DNA of 48,546 bases from an uncultured Clostridia bacterium (lineage in GTDB: Bacteria; Bacillota; Clostridia; Oscillospirales; Acutalibacteraceae), in NCBI GenBank assembly GCA_905235625.1, contig CAJOLX010000005.1, positions 1 through 48,546 on the forward strand. Direction: 5' to 3'. The stretch's first letter is position 1, and every line of letters starts with the position of its first letter. Both the position numbers and the translations under genes were made by a program. Below, one piece after another: positions 1-8,850 of this stretch. The notes under the pieces were generated by a model. It was given only the letters and a program-made list of their open reading frames with translations, had not been told where the DNA came from and ran no database searches.

Positions 1-1398
1 GTTAACGGCGGCGGCATCTGCAATCACGGCGAGCTCGTGTTTAAGGGCGGCACAGTCACAGGCAACAGCGCGAGCAAAGACGGCGGCGGAATTTTAACCA
101 GAAACTACGGCGGGTTTAACGCAAAGCTGGAAATCACGGGCGGTATTCTGAAAGAAAACAACGCCAACTACGGCGGCGGCATTTACGTTGACGGCGACTG
201 CAAAGCGGTTATCGATAAAATGACTGTTGCAGGCAACTCAGCCGGCACCGACGGCGGAGGAATATACGGCCACGAAAAGTCTGACCTTTACATAAAGAAC
301 TGCGTTGTCAAAGGCAACACCGCAAAATACGGCGGCGGCATTTACTTTAAAAGGGCAACGGCAGTTATTACAAACTGCGTGATAACGGGCAACAGCGCAA
401 GCGGCCATGTCGGCGGCCTTTACAATAATTATTATTCCGTCTGCGCCGTCAAAGATTCGGAATTCAGCAATAATATCAGCCCCGAAAAGGCGGGCGCAAT
501 CATAAACAACAACAATTCGGAGCTCATTATAAGCGGCACTGTTTTGAAAAATAATACAGCCGGCACCGACGGCGGAGCGTTATACGTTCACAGCAGCGCA
601 AAACCCGTTTATATGAGCGGCTGTACCTTTGAGCAAAACAAGGCGGCGTGGGGCGCGGGCATCTATATACTTGAGGGAGCAAGCGCTTACGCCGTGAAAT
701 CCGATTTCATCGAAAACTCCGCGTCGCAAAACGGCGGAGCCGTCTGGGTGGGAAGCAGCGACAACAGCCTCGGCGAGTTCAGAGAATGCGCCTTCACCGG
801 CAACAGCGCCGCGCAGAACGGCGGCGGCATTTATGCTCAGGGCAAGGGAAAAGTAACGCTGCTCACCTGCGAAATGCAGGGTCAGCACGCAGACTTCGGC
901 AAAGGCGGAGCGATTTATGCAGGAGACAAAGACACAGCCTCCGTCGGCCTCGCGGATGTGAAAATCACCGGTAACCGGGCAAAATCGGGCGGCGGAGCAA
1001 TCTATGCGAATAAAGCCGTTGTCAGCTTAAAGGGTCTGTGCAATATTTACGAAAACACCTGCGACGGCAACGGCGGCAACGTGATGCTCGGCAAGGAGTC
1101 TTACATCGCAAACCCCGGGCTTTACAAAGGCTCGGAAATATACGTTTACGCCGAGAGCAAAACGGTCGCAAAGGAAATAAGCGAATACCAGACAAGATAT
1201 CTCAAAATCGAAAACGTTAAAACCGTTTCGTTCAATCCGGAAAAAACCGTTGACACGCCTGTTATCGCTTCGCTTTTCAGCAGCGGCAAAGTGATGTGCT
1301 TCATCTTCCCGGCGGCGGTTCTGATTGCCGTGGCGGCAGCGATAATTATCAAGAGAAAAAATTCCAAAGCAGGAGGTGCAGAAGATGACAGCGAATAA
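1..1398 (+). CDS. Beta-helix repeat surface protein, C-terminal anchor (5'-partial)
   Basis: The reading frame is open from base 1, so the N-terminus lies outside the window; the ATG at 37 is internal. Almost the whole protein is a run of imperfect ~25-35-residue repeats around G-N-S/T-A-x(n)-G-G-G/A-I/L-Y, the pattern of right-handed parallel beta-helix (pectin-lyase-like, Pmp-like) proteins. About the last 40 residues carry one hydrophobic segment (roughly 415-437 counted from base 37) followed by KRKNSK and an acidic tail, so the beta-helix should be displayed outside and anchored by its C-terminus. No LPXTG-like motif precedes the anchor. No enzyme residues can be assigned, so adhesin or glycan-binding roles remain guesses. 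The stop overlaps the next start by 14 bases, indicating co-transcription. Confidence 0.85.
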   Translation, partial: VNGGGICNHGELVFKGGTVTGNSASKDGGGILTRNYGGFNAKLEITGGILKENNANYGGGIYVDGDCKAVIDKMTVAGNSAGTDGGGIYGHEKSDLYIKNCVVKGNTAKYGGGIYFKRATAVITNCVITGNSASGHVGGLYNNYYSVCAVKDSEFSNNISPEKAGAIINNNNSELIISGTVLKNNTAGTDGGALYVHSSAKPVYMSGCTFEQNKAAWGAGIYILEGASAYAVKSDFIENSASQNGGAVWVGSSDNSLGEFRECAFTGNSAAQNGGGIYAQGKGKVTLLTCEMQGQHADFGKGGAIYAGDKDTASVGLADVKITGNRAKSGGGAIYANKAVVSLKGLCNIYENTCDGNGGNVMLGKESYIANPGLYKGSEIYVYAESKTVAKEISEYQTRYLKIENVKTVSFNPEKTVDTPVIASLFSSGKVMCFIFPAAVLIAVAAAIIIKRKNSKAGGAEDDSE

Positions 1399-4300
1399 GA
1401 CAAAAAAGATTTTTATATCCCTCATTTGCGTTATTCTTGCGCTCTGCACCGGGCTTATCGGCACAATTGAGGTTTTTGCAGAGTCGCAGCAGGAAATTTA
1501 CTACCTTTCCGACGTTAAGCTTTTTTATTCCGACAGCGGCTCATCGGATGCCAGAAAAAAGTGCGAAAAAGACGGCTATATATTCGTTGACAACGACCTT
1601 AACAAGGGAACCGCTCAGAATTACGTTTATATCGGCTACAAGACCACTACCAACCGCGATATGGCGATTACCGATATACGTATGCTCGGTATGGACAGGG
1701 ATTATTACCTTTATAACTACAACCAGCTGATAGATTATCTCAAAAAATCCAATGCCGGCACGGCTCAGACCATGTATGAATCCGCATTGAAATTTGCGGA
1801 GAATTATCGCACGGGCAGCCCAAAGGCTAAAGACGCCTATGACGGCCTTAACCTGTTTTACGTGGGCGACGAAAACACGAAATTCGGCGACTATATTCTT
1901 GAAGGCAAGGCCGATGCGGATTTCTTTACCCAGATGGTCGTGAAATCAAGCGCCGGCACTCTCAGCGCCGTGATGGTATTTCTTAATTCGGGTGTTGCTC
2001 CTTTTGAAAATGAACTGAGCGTTCGTGAGCAAAACGAGGAGCTTATTCAGAATTTGGCTGTTATATCGGGCGATGACGCTCCCGAAGAAACAACCTCGAC
2101 TCCCGCTGAGGAAACCGTCGCCGAAACCGCCGCCGATACCGATAGCGAAAATCCCGATGAAACTGCGGAGACTTCGGCGCAGGCATCCGGCGAAACCGAA
2201 GAAGAGATCACGGTGGAGCTTACGACCGCAGCCGCCGGAGCGTCGGATAAGCCCGACACTCTCAACTGGGCAGACGCTCTTGCCGATAATCCTCTGTGGG
2301 ATATTATCAATAACAGCGATATTACCACCGCGGAAAAAAATGAACTGCACAGAATATATAACGATGAAGCAAGAGACGTTTTCGCTCAGATTCAGGATTT
2401 CACCACTCTCTGTCAGAATGCCCGGGAAAGAAATCCCGAATATAACGGCGGCAGCCTTGCAAATATTGTTGATATTGATAACGATATCTCCGCAGATGAA
2501 GCGGTGGAAGAGATGCAGAACCTCGATATAGAAGACGGCGACGCGCTTTATCTTGCGGCTTTTGAAACGCTCAATCAATACAATGTTGATGAAAAAACAA
2601 AGCTCGGCGACTGGATTATCAGCATGGGGCTTCAAACCTCGGATGAAGTTGACATCATGCAGCTTTATCCGCTGATTGATGCCATGGGTAAAGAACAGGC
2701 CGGTCTTATCAGAACCATCGGATTCCTCGGCGCCGCTTCAAATCTCGGCGAAAACCAAAGCAGCAAAGAGATGGCGGAAACCATCAGCGACGTTAAAAAA
2801 TCAATTAAAAGTTACAATAAAAAAGACTGTGTTTCCATATTTGAAGCCTCCGATGAAGGCATTGAAAACGCATATCTCGCCTACACGTCGGACGCGGTAA
2901 GAAAGAGCGGAGCAAATAACTCCATCGGCAGAAAAACGAGCGCCGAAATACTTGAAGAGAAGTTTGATGAAATCGTTGAAAAAATCAATCTGATATCAAG
3001 CATCTGCTTCGTTGCCGTCTTTGCCGTTCAGACCGCCTTTATGATTGCGTCACTTGCCCTTGCCGCGTCGGCGGCATGCGCAACGGCAACCACGGTATGC
3101 ACAACCATTGCGGCGGGCGCAGGTATGTGCAGCGCGGCTCTCGGCTGGGTAAGCCTCGGATTTTTGCATGCAACGTTAAAAATAATGCTTGCGAACTGGC
3201 TTGCAAAGCAGGTTCAGAAAATCTTTCCGACTACAATGCATACCGTTTTCCCCGACTATGTGTTTGACGCTGCCGACACAAAAGAAGGCGTTATCACGGT
3301 CAAATATACGTCCGTCAGAGATCAAAACGGAAACGTCGGCGATCTTAACGGTTACAAACAGCAAAAATGGGCGCTTCTCGCCTATACTGTCGACCCGCTT
3401 GTCGGCAGCCCCATAAGAGCGGATAACACAGGCAATATCTTCAAGATTACGTACGGCAGCTCTTCTGCTCAAAAAGGTTATGACTGCGTTAACTTTTTCG
3501 GCGAAAGAAGCCCCGCCAACGCCAACTATCAGACCGGCTATGACAGAGTAAACGGCATCTATATTTCATATATAACCGAGCAGTCCTTCGGCGAAACCGT
3601 GAACTCCGTTACCCGTGTTGACGAAAACGGAGAGCCCGTTCAGGAAACCGAAACAACGGAAGCGGACAGCTATATTGCCGATATCGTTGTTGTAACCGCG
3701 GGCAGCGAAGATGCCGCAAAAGCCAAAATCAACAAGAAAAAAGGCAAATACTATATCGTTGACTTCAATTTATCTCCGGGCGCCCGGCAGGACACTTATA
3801 TCGGTTATTCTATGACCGAAAACAAGGATGACGCCTTAACCGATATCCGCGTTGCTCCTTACCACGGCAACGAAGCTATTATGTTCGGCGAAGTTCAATA
3901 CACCTTTGTGGGGCATCTGGGCGTTGACGTCGGCGACGATTCCTCCAACACCCAGGGCGATGCGCTTATGAAAACCACCGACCCGAAAGCAGGCTCGCCT
4001 ATTCCGGCGGACGGCCTGCATATGGTCACAAATCATAAGGACGCTCAGCCCGGCTGGGAGCCGGTAACGGTTTTCAGCGGCATGCCTTATAACTTTAACA
4101 CAAGCTATGAGCAGCTTGATACAACTGCCGGCTCCGGATATTACACCACCAACAGCGGCCGTTGGGACAGAAAAGGCGTTTATATGTATTATGAACCGTC
4201 TGTCAAATACACCGGCGGTGAAAAGTATCTCTCGGGCATTTATTTCTGCAATGGCTATAAAGTTGAAAAAACCTTTGATTATATGTGGACGCAGACAACC

Positions 4301-6445
4301 GGTAATCTCGATCAGCTCAAGGACAGGCTGAAGGAATACCCCTATATGACGATGATGGACGTCAATATAGCCTCAAGTGTAAACCTTAATGATGATGATT
4401 CCGGTCACAGCGGTCTCAAGGAATATATCTGCTACACCTATACTTACAATCCCAAGCGGGCAATCAGCGATATCGTTGCGTTTCAAGGCGACACTTTCAG
4501 CGATTCGCTTCCCTACAACGTCAGTAAAAAGAATGCCGTTACCAAAAGCGTCATAAACTACGCGGCGTGCACGGCAGTCTGCCAGCAGGCGCCCAATATG
4601 CACAATGCGACGGAAATGCCGATAACGAGATTCATAAGCACCGCAAATGCCGTTTATAACAGCAAAGTGCTTACGGAGCTTGACTATGATTATGATCCTA
4701 TCAGGAGCGGATATACCTGTGAGCTTCCCGAGGGATTTGACTTCGGCTATAAGAAATCAAACTTCATTCCTTTAGGGCTTTACGTCTCCGGCAGCGTAAG
4801 CGGCAAAGAGCCGCTTAAGATGAGTGACGTTATTATCACCGGCAGCAGATATGAGGGCGAAGAGGAAAACGGCAAAATCACCTTCGACGTCAAAGGAGAA
4901 AATACCCTTGACGGCAGCGCCGCCTCGGGAGCGTTCCATTCGGTGTATGATATCAAAAATCCGAATTCACTCAGCCCCGTAAACATTTCTTGCCCCGATT
5001 GGTATAACAGCGGCAACAAAAAGAGAGACGGCAGCCCGATGTATATTTACATACGCAGCGCCGTTCAGTCAAAGGGTAAATATATTTCAAGCGTATCGGT
5101 CGGCTCTTTCTCAAGAGAGCTTTACAAAAAGAGCCTCGGCGCATCCAACATGAACGCCGCATCCGCAAGCGACGGAGAAATTGACAGCAGCGCCAACTTA
5201 ACGGCAATGCTCGGCGCCGCGGGCAACTGCACCGACGAGATAATTCCCTTCAATCTCGGCTGCAATCAGAGCGACGCCTGGTATAACCGCCAGAAAGGCG
5301 GCAAGGCAAACGGCTCCGCCCCGTCGAATACCGCAGCTTCATACATCGGCATTTCGAGAACGGATAGCTCTGCCGAAGCGATCAAAGCCGTTTTGCTTTA
5401 TCAGAATGACGATTACCCCACGGCAAACAAGATTGTGATTGACAAAGCGGATTATTATTGCGACAGCACGAATATGCCGATAGTCCTGAACGGTAAGCAG
5501 TATTATCTGTATTACACAAGAAACCGCGGTGTGCTCAGCGGCTCGCCGATAGAAGAAATCACGGTGGATTCAAGCCCGATAACGCCAGGCAGTTTTACTG
5601 CCCTTGTGGCGAAAGCGGGCGAAAAAACCACCTACGGTGAATCCGACCTCTCTTACTTTATTCACCTTTTCGGCTCTTCCGTGTCGGGCAACTACTACAC
5701 CGAGCTCTTTATAGGCAAGGGAGTAAACAGGCAGGCCGCTCTCAGCGACCTCGTAAGGCAGGAGTGCTCGCAGTTTATAGATATGGACCTCAACTACATG
5801 GCTTACGGCAATTCGGTTTATCTGGGCTACACCATGGGCTCACTTGAGCCCGATGCCGATGAGGATGAAATTGAGGACGCTCTTTACGAAGCAATTTACG
5901 ACGTTATCGTTACAATAGGAGAGCCGTATCAACCGGACGGCTTTGTAAACGAAAAGAATAACGTTTACTATGTGCCGGTGTCCGATGTAAATCTCAACGA
6001 TTCCGGCGATCGCACCGACCTGAGCGGCGGCAAGCCGCCTGAGCTTTATATGTATTATTGCAGCCAATACACCTCCGCAAGGTATAACCGCCAGCAGAGT
6101 AAAGCAAAGACCGGCATTGTTACCGCCCTGCCTCAGGATGTGTTCTCCGCGCCGCTGTCAAAGCTCGCTTTCGCGCTTTATGACAGGGTGCCGTATAACA
6201 GCTCTCTTCCCGGCACAGCTTCCACGGGGAATGAGATAATGAAGTGGGAGTACGTAATGCTCTCCGACCACAGTGCTCCGGTTGACTTTACCGCCGGCAC
6301 CGCTTCTTATTCAGGCAATTATTTTGTTGATAACCGTGTCACTATGTTTGCTCAGCGCCTTGACGGCTCCGTAAAGCCCGCGGGCGAAATTACCGGCGGC
6401 TTTGTGGCTGATCAGATGAAAGTTGGCACGCTGACAACAAATTAA
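1385..6445 (+). CDS. Giant secreted protein with MABP-like repeats
   Basis: The protein has 1686 residues. The ATG at 1385 is chosen over an in-frame GTG at 1376 because AGGAGG (1371-1376) sits 8 bases before it. A signal peptide (about 1-31) ends near VFAES. At least five segments (about 38-103, 755-828, 947-1035, 1232-1342, 1450-1512) repeat the order 'I/LSDI/V - GY - DLN - YIGY/YLGY - AITDI', which resembles the MABP beta-prism pattern. An acidic Thr/Glu/Ala-rich linker spans about 225-285. Helices follow, then an Ala-rich hydrophobic stretch (about 540-610), and then a block with GDLNGY and QKWALLAY that matches the C-terminal domain of the next four genes. There is no C-terminal anchor. 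It appears to be an enlarged relative of the downstream paralogues. Function is unknown. Confidence 0.85.
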   Translation: MTANKTKKIFISLICVILALCTGLIGTIEVFAESQQEIYYLSDVKLFYSDSGSSDARKKCEKDGYIFVDNDLNKGTAQNYVYIGYKTTTNRDMAITDIRMLGMDRDYYLYNYNQLIDYLKKSNAGTAQTMYESALKFAENYRTGSPKAKDAYDGLNLFYVGDENTKFGDYILEGKADADFFTQMVVKSSAGTLSAVMVFLNSGVAPFENELSVREQNEELIQNLAVISGDDAPEETTSTPAEETVAETAADTDSENPDETAETSAQASGETEEEITVELTTAAAGASDKPDTLNWADALADNPLWDIINNSDITTAEKNELHRIYNDEARDVFAQIQDFTTLCQNARERNPEYNGGSLANIVDIDNDISADEAVEEMQNLDIEDGDALYLAAFETLNQYNVDEKTKLGDWIISMGLQTSDEVDIMQLYPLIDAMGKEQAGLIRTIGFLGAASNLGENQSSKEMAETISDVKKSIKSYNKKDCVSIFEASDEGIENAYLAYTSDAVRKSGANNSIGRKTSAEILEEKFDEIVEKINLISSICFVAVFAVQTAFMIASLALAASAACATATTVCTTIAAGAGMCSAALGWVSLGFLHATLKIMLANWLAKQVQKIFPTTMHTVFPDYVFDAADTKEGVITVKYTSVRDQNGNVGDLNGYKQQKWALLAYTVDPLVGSPIRADNTGNIFKITYGSSSAQKGYDCVNFFGERSPANANYQTGYDRVNGIYISYITEQSFGETVNSVTRVDENGEPVQETETTEADSYIADIVVVTAGSEDAAKAKINKKKGKYYIVDFNLSPGARQDTYIGYSMTENKDDALTDIRVAPYHGNEAIMFGEVQYTFVGHLGVDVGDDSSNTQGDALMKTTDPKAGSPIPADGLHMVTNHKDAQPGWEPVTVFSGMPYNFNTSYEQLDTTAGSGYYTTNSGRWDRKGVYMYYEPSVKYTGGEKYLSGIYFCNGYKVEKTFDYMWTQTTGNLDQLKDRLKEYPYMTMMDVNIASSVNLNDDDSGHSGLKEYICYTYTYNPKRAISDIVAFQGDTFSDSLPYNVSKKNAVTKSVINYAACTAVCQQAPNMHNATEMPITRFISTANAVYNSKVLTELDYDYDPIRSGYTCELPEGFDFGYKKSNFIPLGLYVSGSVSGKEPLKMSDVIITGSRYEGEEENGKITFDVKGENTLDGSAASGAFHSVYDIKNPNSLSPVNISCPDWYNSGNKKRDGSPMYIYIRSAVQSKGKYISSVSVGSFSRELYKKSLGASNMNAASASDGEIDSSANLTAMLGAAGNCTDEIIPFNLGCNQSDAWYNRQKGGKANGSAPSNTAASYIGISRTDSSAEAIKAVLLYQNDDYPTANKIVIDKADYYCDSTNMPIVLNGKQYYLYYTRNRGVLSGSPIEEITVDSSPITPGSFTALVAKAGEKTTYGESDLSYFIHLFGSSVSGNYYTELFIGKGVNRQAALSDLVRQECSQFIDMDLNYMAYGNSVYLGYTMGSLEPDADEDEIEDALYEAIYDVIVTIGEPYQPDGFVNEKNNVYYVPVSDVNLNDSGDRTDLSGGKPPELYMYYCSQYTSARYNRQQSKAKTGIVTALPQDVFSAPLSKLAFALYDRVPYNSSLPGTASTGNEIMKWEYVMLSDHSAPVDFTAGTASYSGNYFVDNRVTMFAQRLDGSVKPAGEITGGFVADQMKVGTLTTN

Positions 6446-6460
6446 ATGGGAGAAAGAATT

Positions 6461-8836
6461 ATGAAAAGTTTATCAAGAGCGTTGATCGCAGTAATTCTTG
6501 CGATACTTACGGCGATGACCCTGCCAGCGCAGGTGTTTGCCGACAGCACCGATGAAAAGTACATCAGCGAAGTGCAGATAGGCGTGGGCAAAAGCGCCTC
6601 CGAAGCGGAAAAAGCGCTTGAGGGTTATGAAATTCTGAAAGACGGCAACGGCAATTATGCCGACCTCAACAAAAACGCGGGCGCTACCGGCACAGGCGCC
6701 AAAGGCAACCGCGTTGTCTATCTGGGTTTCAAAAAGACGGCTTACGCAAACGAGGCGATTACCGACCTTGCCGTAATGAATATGAAGGGCGGCTACTCGG
6801 TTGAGGATTATGAGGCTCTCATGGAATCCAATATGAAAGACCAGATCATTCCTTTCGTTGACTCGTTCCTTGCCGCCATTGAGGAATACAGAGAAAACTG
6901 CAATTCCTCAAATGCCGCCAACAAAAAGAGGGCAGCGTATATTCGCGATATTCTCAATAAGTTTACCGATGACGACTGCGGCGGCGCAGGCCTCGGCGAC
7001 CTGCTGCTCAATGAAACCAAATACGAGATGGGCGACAGCGCTTATAACGCTCTTCCAGCCGCCGAAAAGAAGAAGCACGCGGATATCCTCACCATTGTGG
7101 CGCAGGCAAACGGTCAGGCAACGCTGATTATCGAAAACCTGCTTACCCGCGCCGCCGATACCGGCGACGACACCTGGACGGACCGCTTGTCACGCACCAC
7201 CTATGATGACCTTCTGGATGACACCGGCCTTTCTCCGTCAAAAGCAAAAAAAGAGCTTGATCTGGAGTATTATGACGACGCCGTGATCATTCTCAGCATG
7301 TGGGACGCTTTCAAAGCGCAGCTGGACGGCTACGATGACGCGGTTGCAAAGCTTGAAGAGGAAACCGGCAGGGATTTATCAAAGCAGCAGGCAATCGTTG
7401 ATAATTTCAATATTGAAACCGCAACGGATGAAGAGGCTGCGGCGTATGCCGAGGCAGTTGCCGAATTAAGAGAGAATGCCGAAATTATTTCAAACTGCTA
7501 CGCAGACGTGCTCTGCAAGGAATTCCTTGAGGGAATAAAATACGGCGAGTCCACTCTGCTTGACTTTTTCACTACCGAGAGCAGCGCAATCGAAGAGGAT
7601 ATAACCGTTCTTTATCCGCTTGCAGCAGCCCTTTCACCCGGGCAGAGAGCAGGCCTTGAGTTCGTCACTTTGCAGCAGCTGGTCATGATAGGCTCCACCG
7701 ATGAAAAAGGATATGCCGATTCCGAATATGAAGAGACGGAAACGACCTCAATTTATCTCGGCGTAAACAGAGAGATTTACGAGAAAAACGGCGTTGCGCT
7801 CACCTCCGACGCTCTGCGCACAAAAGCAGTTGAAAAAATGAACAGCGAAAACGATTCCTTTATTCTGAGCATATGGACCTGCTCCATGATAGGTTTAACC
7901 CTTTTCTCTGCCACCGCGTTCGGAATCACCGCCCGCGTAAGGGTTTCTACGATCAGCTCCATTAACAAATATAACGCTAAATTGAGTCAGATGACAAAAA
8001 GCGTAAAAAGTATTAAAAACGGTCTCCGTTCTCTTCAAAACCCGACAGAGCATGCAACCGAATATGAACTTGCGACTCTCGAAAGTAAAGTTAACAGCCT
8101 CAACGCAGAGCTTGCGGATGCGGAAAAAGCTCTGAATTCATATAAAAACAGTAATTATGTCGCCAGGCTCGAGGCAAACTCCGCTTTGTGCAGCAAGCTG
8201 ATGATAGGCTACGGCATTGCGATGATAGTGCTTATCGGCATCACCACATATCTGACGTATCAGGATATAGCAAACCGTTACAAGGTTGATTTCACTTTCA
8301 TCCCCCGTTATATGGTTGATGAGAAGGATATAACCGGCTATAATATTAAGGGAGAAAAGATCGTTCTCAAAAACCAGGCAGCATATTATAAAGCTGCGAT
8401 CTGCAACCGCACCGGAGGCGACTATTACGGCACCGTAGGCAATATCGGCGACCTTAACGGTTACGTCGGCAAGCAGTGGCTGGCTCTCTATGCGGCAAAG
8501 AATGAGGCCGAGGCGCCGATTTTAGCGGCATCCTTCAAGGTGACCGGCAGCGCCGAAATCCCCGCCGGCTACACTCTGGGCATTCATTCATTCGGCACGG
8601 ACGCGGCTGAAAACCTCAACAATCCGCTCTACGTTTGGAAATCCGATGCGCCGAAGGTGTTTGTTTATTTCAAAACCGATGAGGCAGCTGCAACTGCCGG
8701 CGCAGCCGGTTCAAACTTCACGGCAGGAACTGTTGCTCTGTCCGGTGTGTGCGGCCTTGCAGCCGGCGCGCTTATAACACTGGTTTGCATGAAAGTCTCA
8801 AAAAAGAAAAAAGGAAACGAAGCTGAAGCAGTTTAA
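6461..8836 (+). CDS. Tandem paralogue 1: exported MABP-like membrane protein
   Basis: The protein has 791 residues. The start is the ATG at 6461, preceded by GGGAGAA; the in-frame ATG at 6446 would place that ribosome site inside the gene, and the paralogues begin MKHLS. A signal peptide ends at VFADS. An N-terminal domain (about 33-115) shows KYISEV, GYEI, DLNKNAG, VYLGF and EAITDL in the order of the MABP-like repeats of the preceding gene. A helical region follows, then a membrane segment (467-492), a Lys/Arg-rich coiled-coil loop (about 493-579), a second membrane segment (580-603), a C-terminal domain with GDLNGYVGKQW, and a last membrane segment (758-780) before KKKK. The positive-inside rule puts both domains outside and the loop in the cytoplasm. 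It resembles no named family that I recognise. Confidence 0.85.
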   Translation: MKSLSRALIAVILAILTAMTLPAQVFADSTDEKYISEVQIGVGKSASEAEKALEGYEILKDGNGNYADLNKNAGATGTGAKGNRVVYLGFKKTAYANEAITDLAVMNMKGGYSVEDYEALMESNMKDQIIPFVDSFLAAIEEYRENCNSSNAANKKRAAYIRDILNKFTDDDCGGAGLGDLLLNETKYEMGDSAYNALPAAEKKKHADILTIVAQANGQATLIIENLLTRAADTGDDTWTDRLSRTTYDDLLDDTGLSPSKAKKELDLEYYDDAVIILSMWDAFKAQLDGYDDAVAKLEEETGRDLSKQQAIVDNFNIETATDEEAAAYAEAVAELRENAEIISNCYADVLCKEFLEGIKYGESTLLDFFTTESSAIEEDITVLYPLAAALSPGQRAGLEFVTLQQLVMIGSTDEKGYADSEYEETETTSIYLGVNREIYEKNGVALTSDALRTKAVEKMNSENDSFILSIWTCSMIGLTLFSATAFGITARVRVSTISSINKYNAKLSQMTKSVKSIKNGLRSLQNPTEHATEYELATLESKVNSLNAELADAEKALNSYKNSNYVARLEANSALCSKLMIGYGIAMIVLIGITTYLTYQDIANRYKVDFTFIPRYMVDEKDITGYNIKGEKIVLKNQAAYYKAAICNRTGGDYYGTVGNIGDLNGYVGKQWLALYAAKNEAEAPILAASFKVTGSAEIPAGYTLGIHSFGTDAAENLNNPLYVWKSDAPKVFVYFKTDEAAATAGAAGSNFTAGTVALSGVCGLAAGALITLVCMKVSKKKKGNEAEAV

Positions 8837-8850
8837 TTTAGGGGCAAAAT

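Noticed and set aside
1-1398. Glycine-rich repeats as a CRISPR or DNA tandem array
   Set aside because: The periodicity is in the protein (beta-helix coils) with varied DNA, without constant repeats and spacers.
6446-6461. Upstream ATG at 6446 as start of paralogue 1
   Set aside because: The ribosome site GGGAGAA lies between it and the ATG at 6461, and all paralogues start at the equivalent of 6461.
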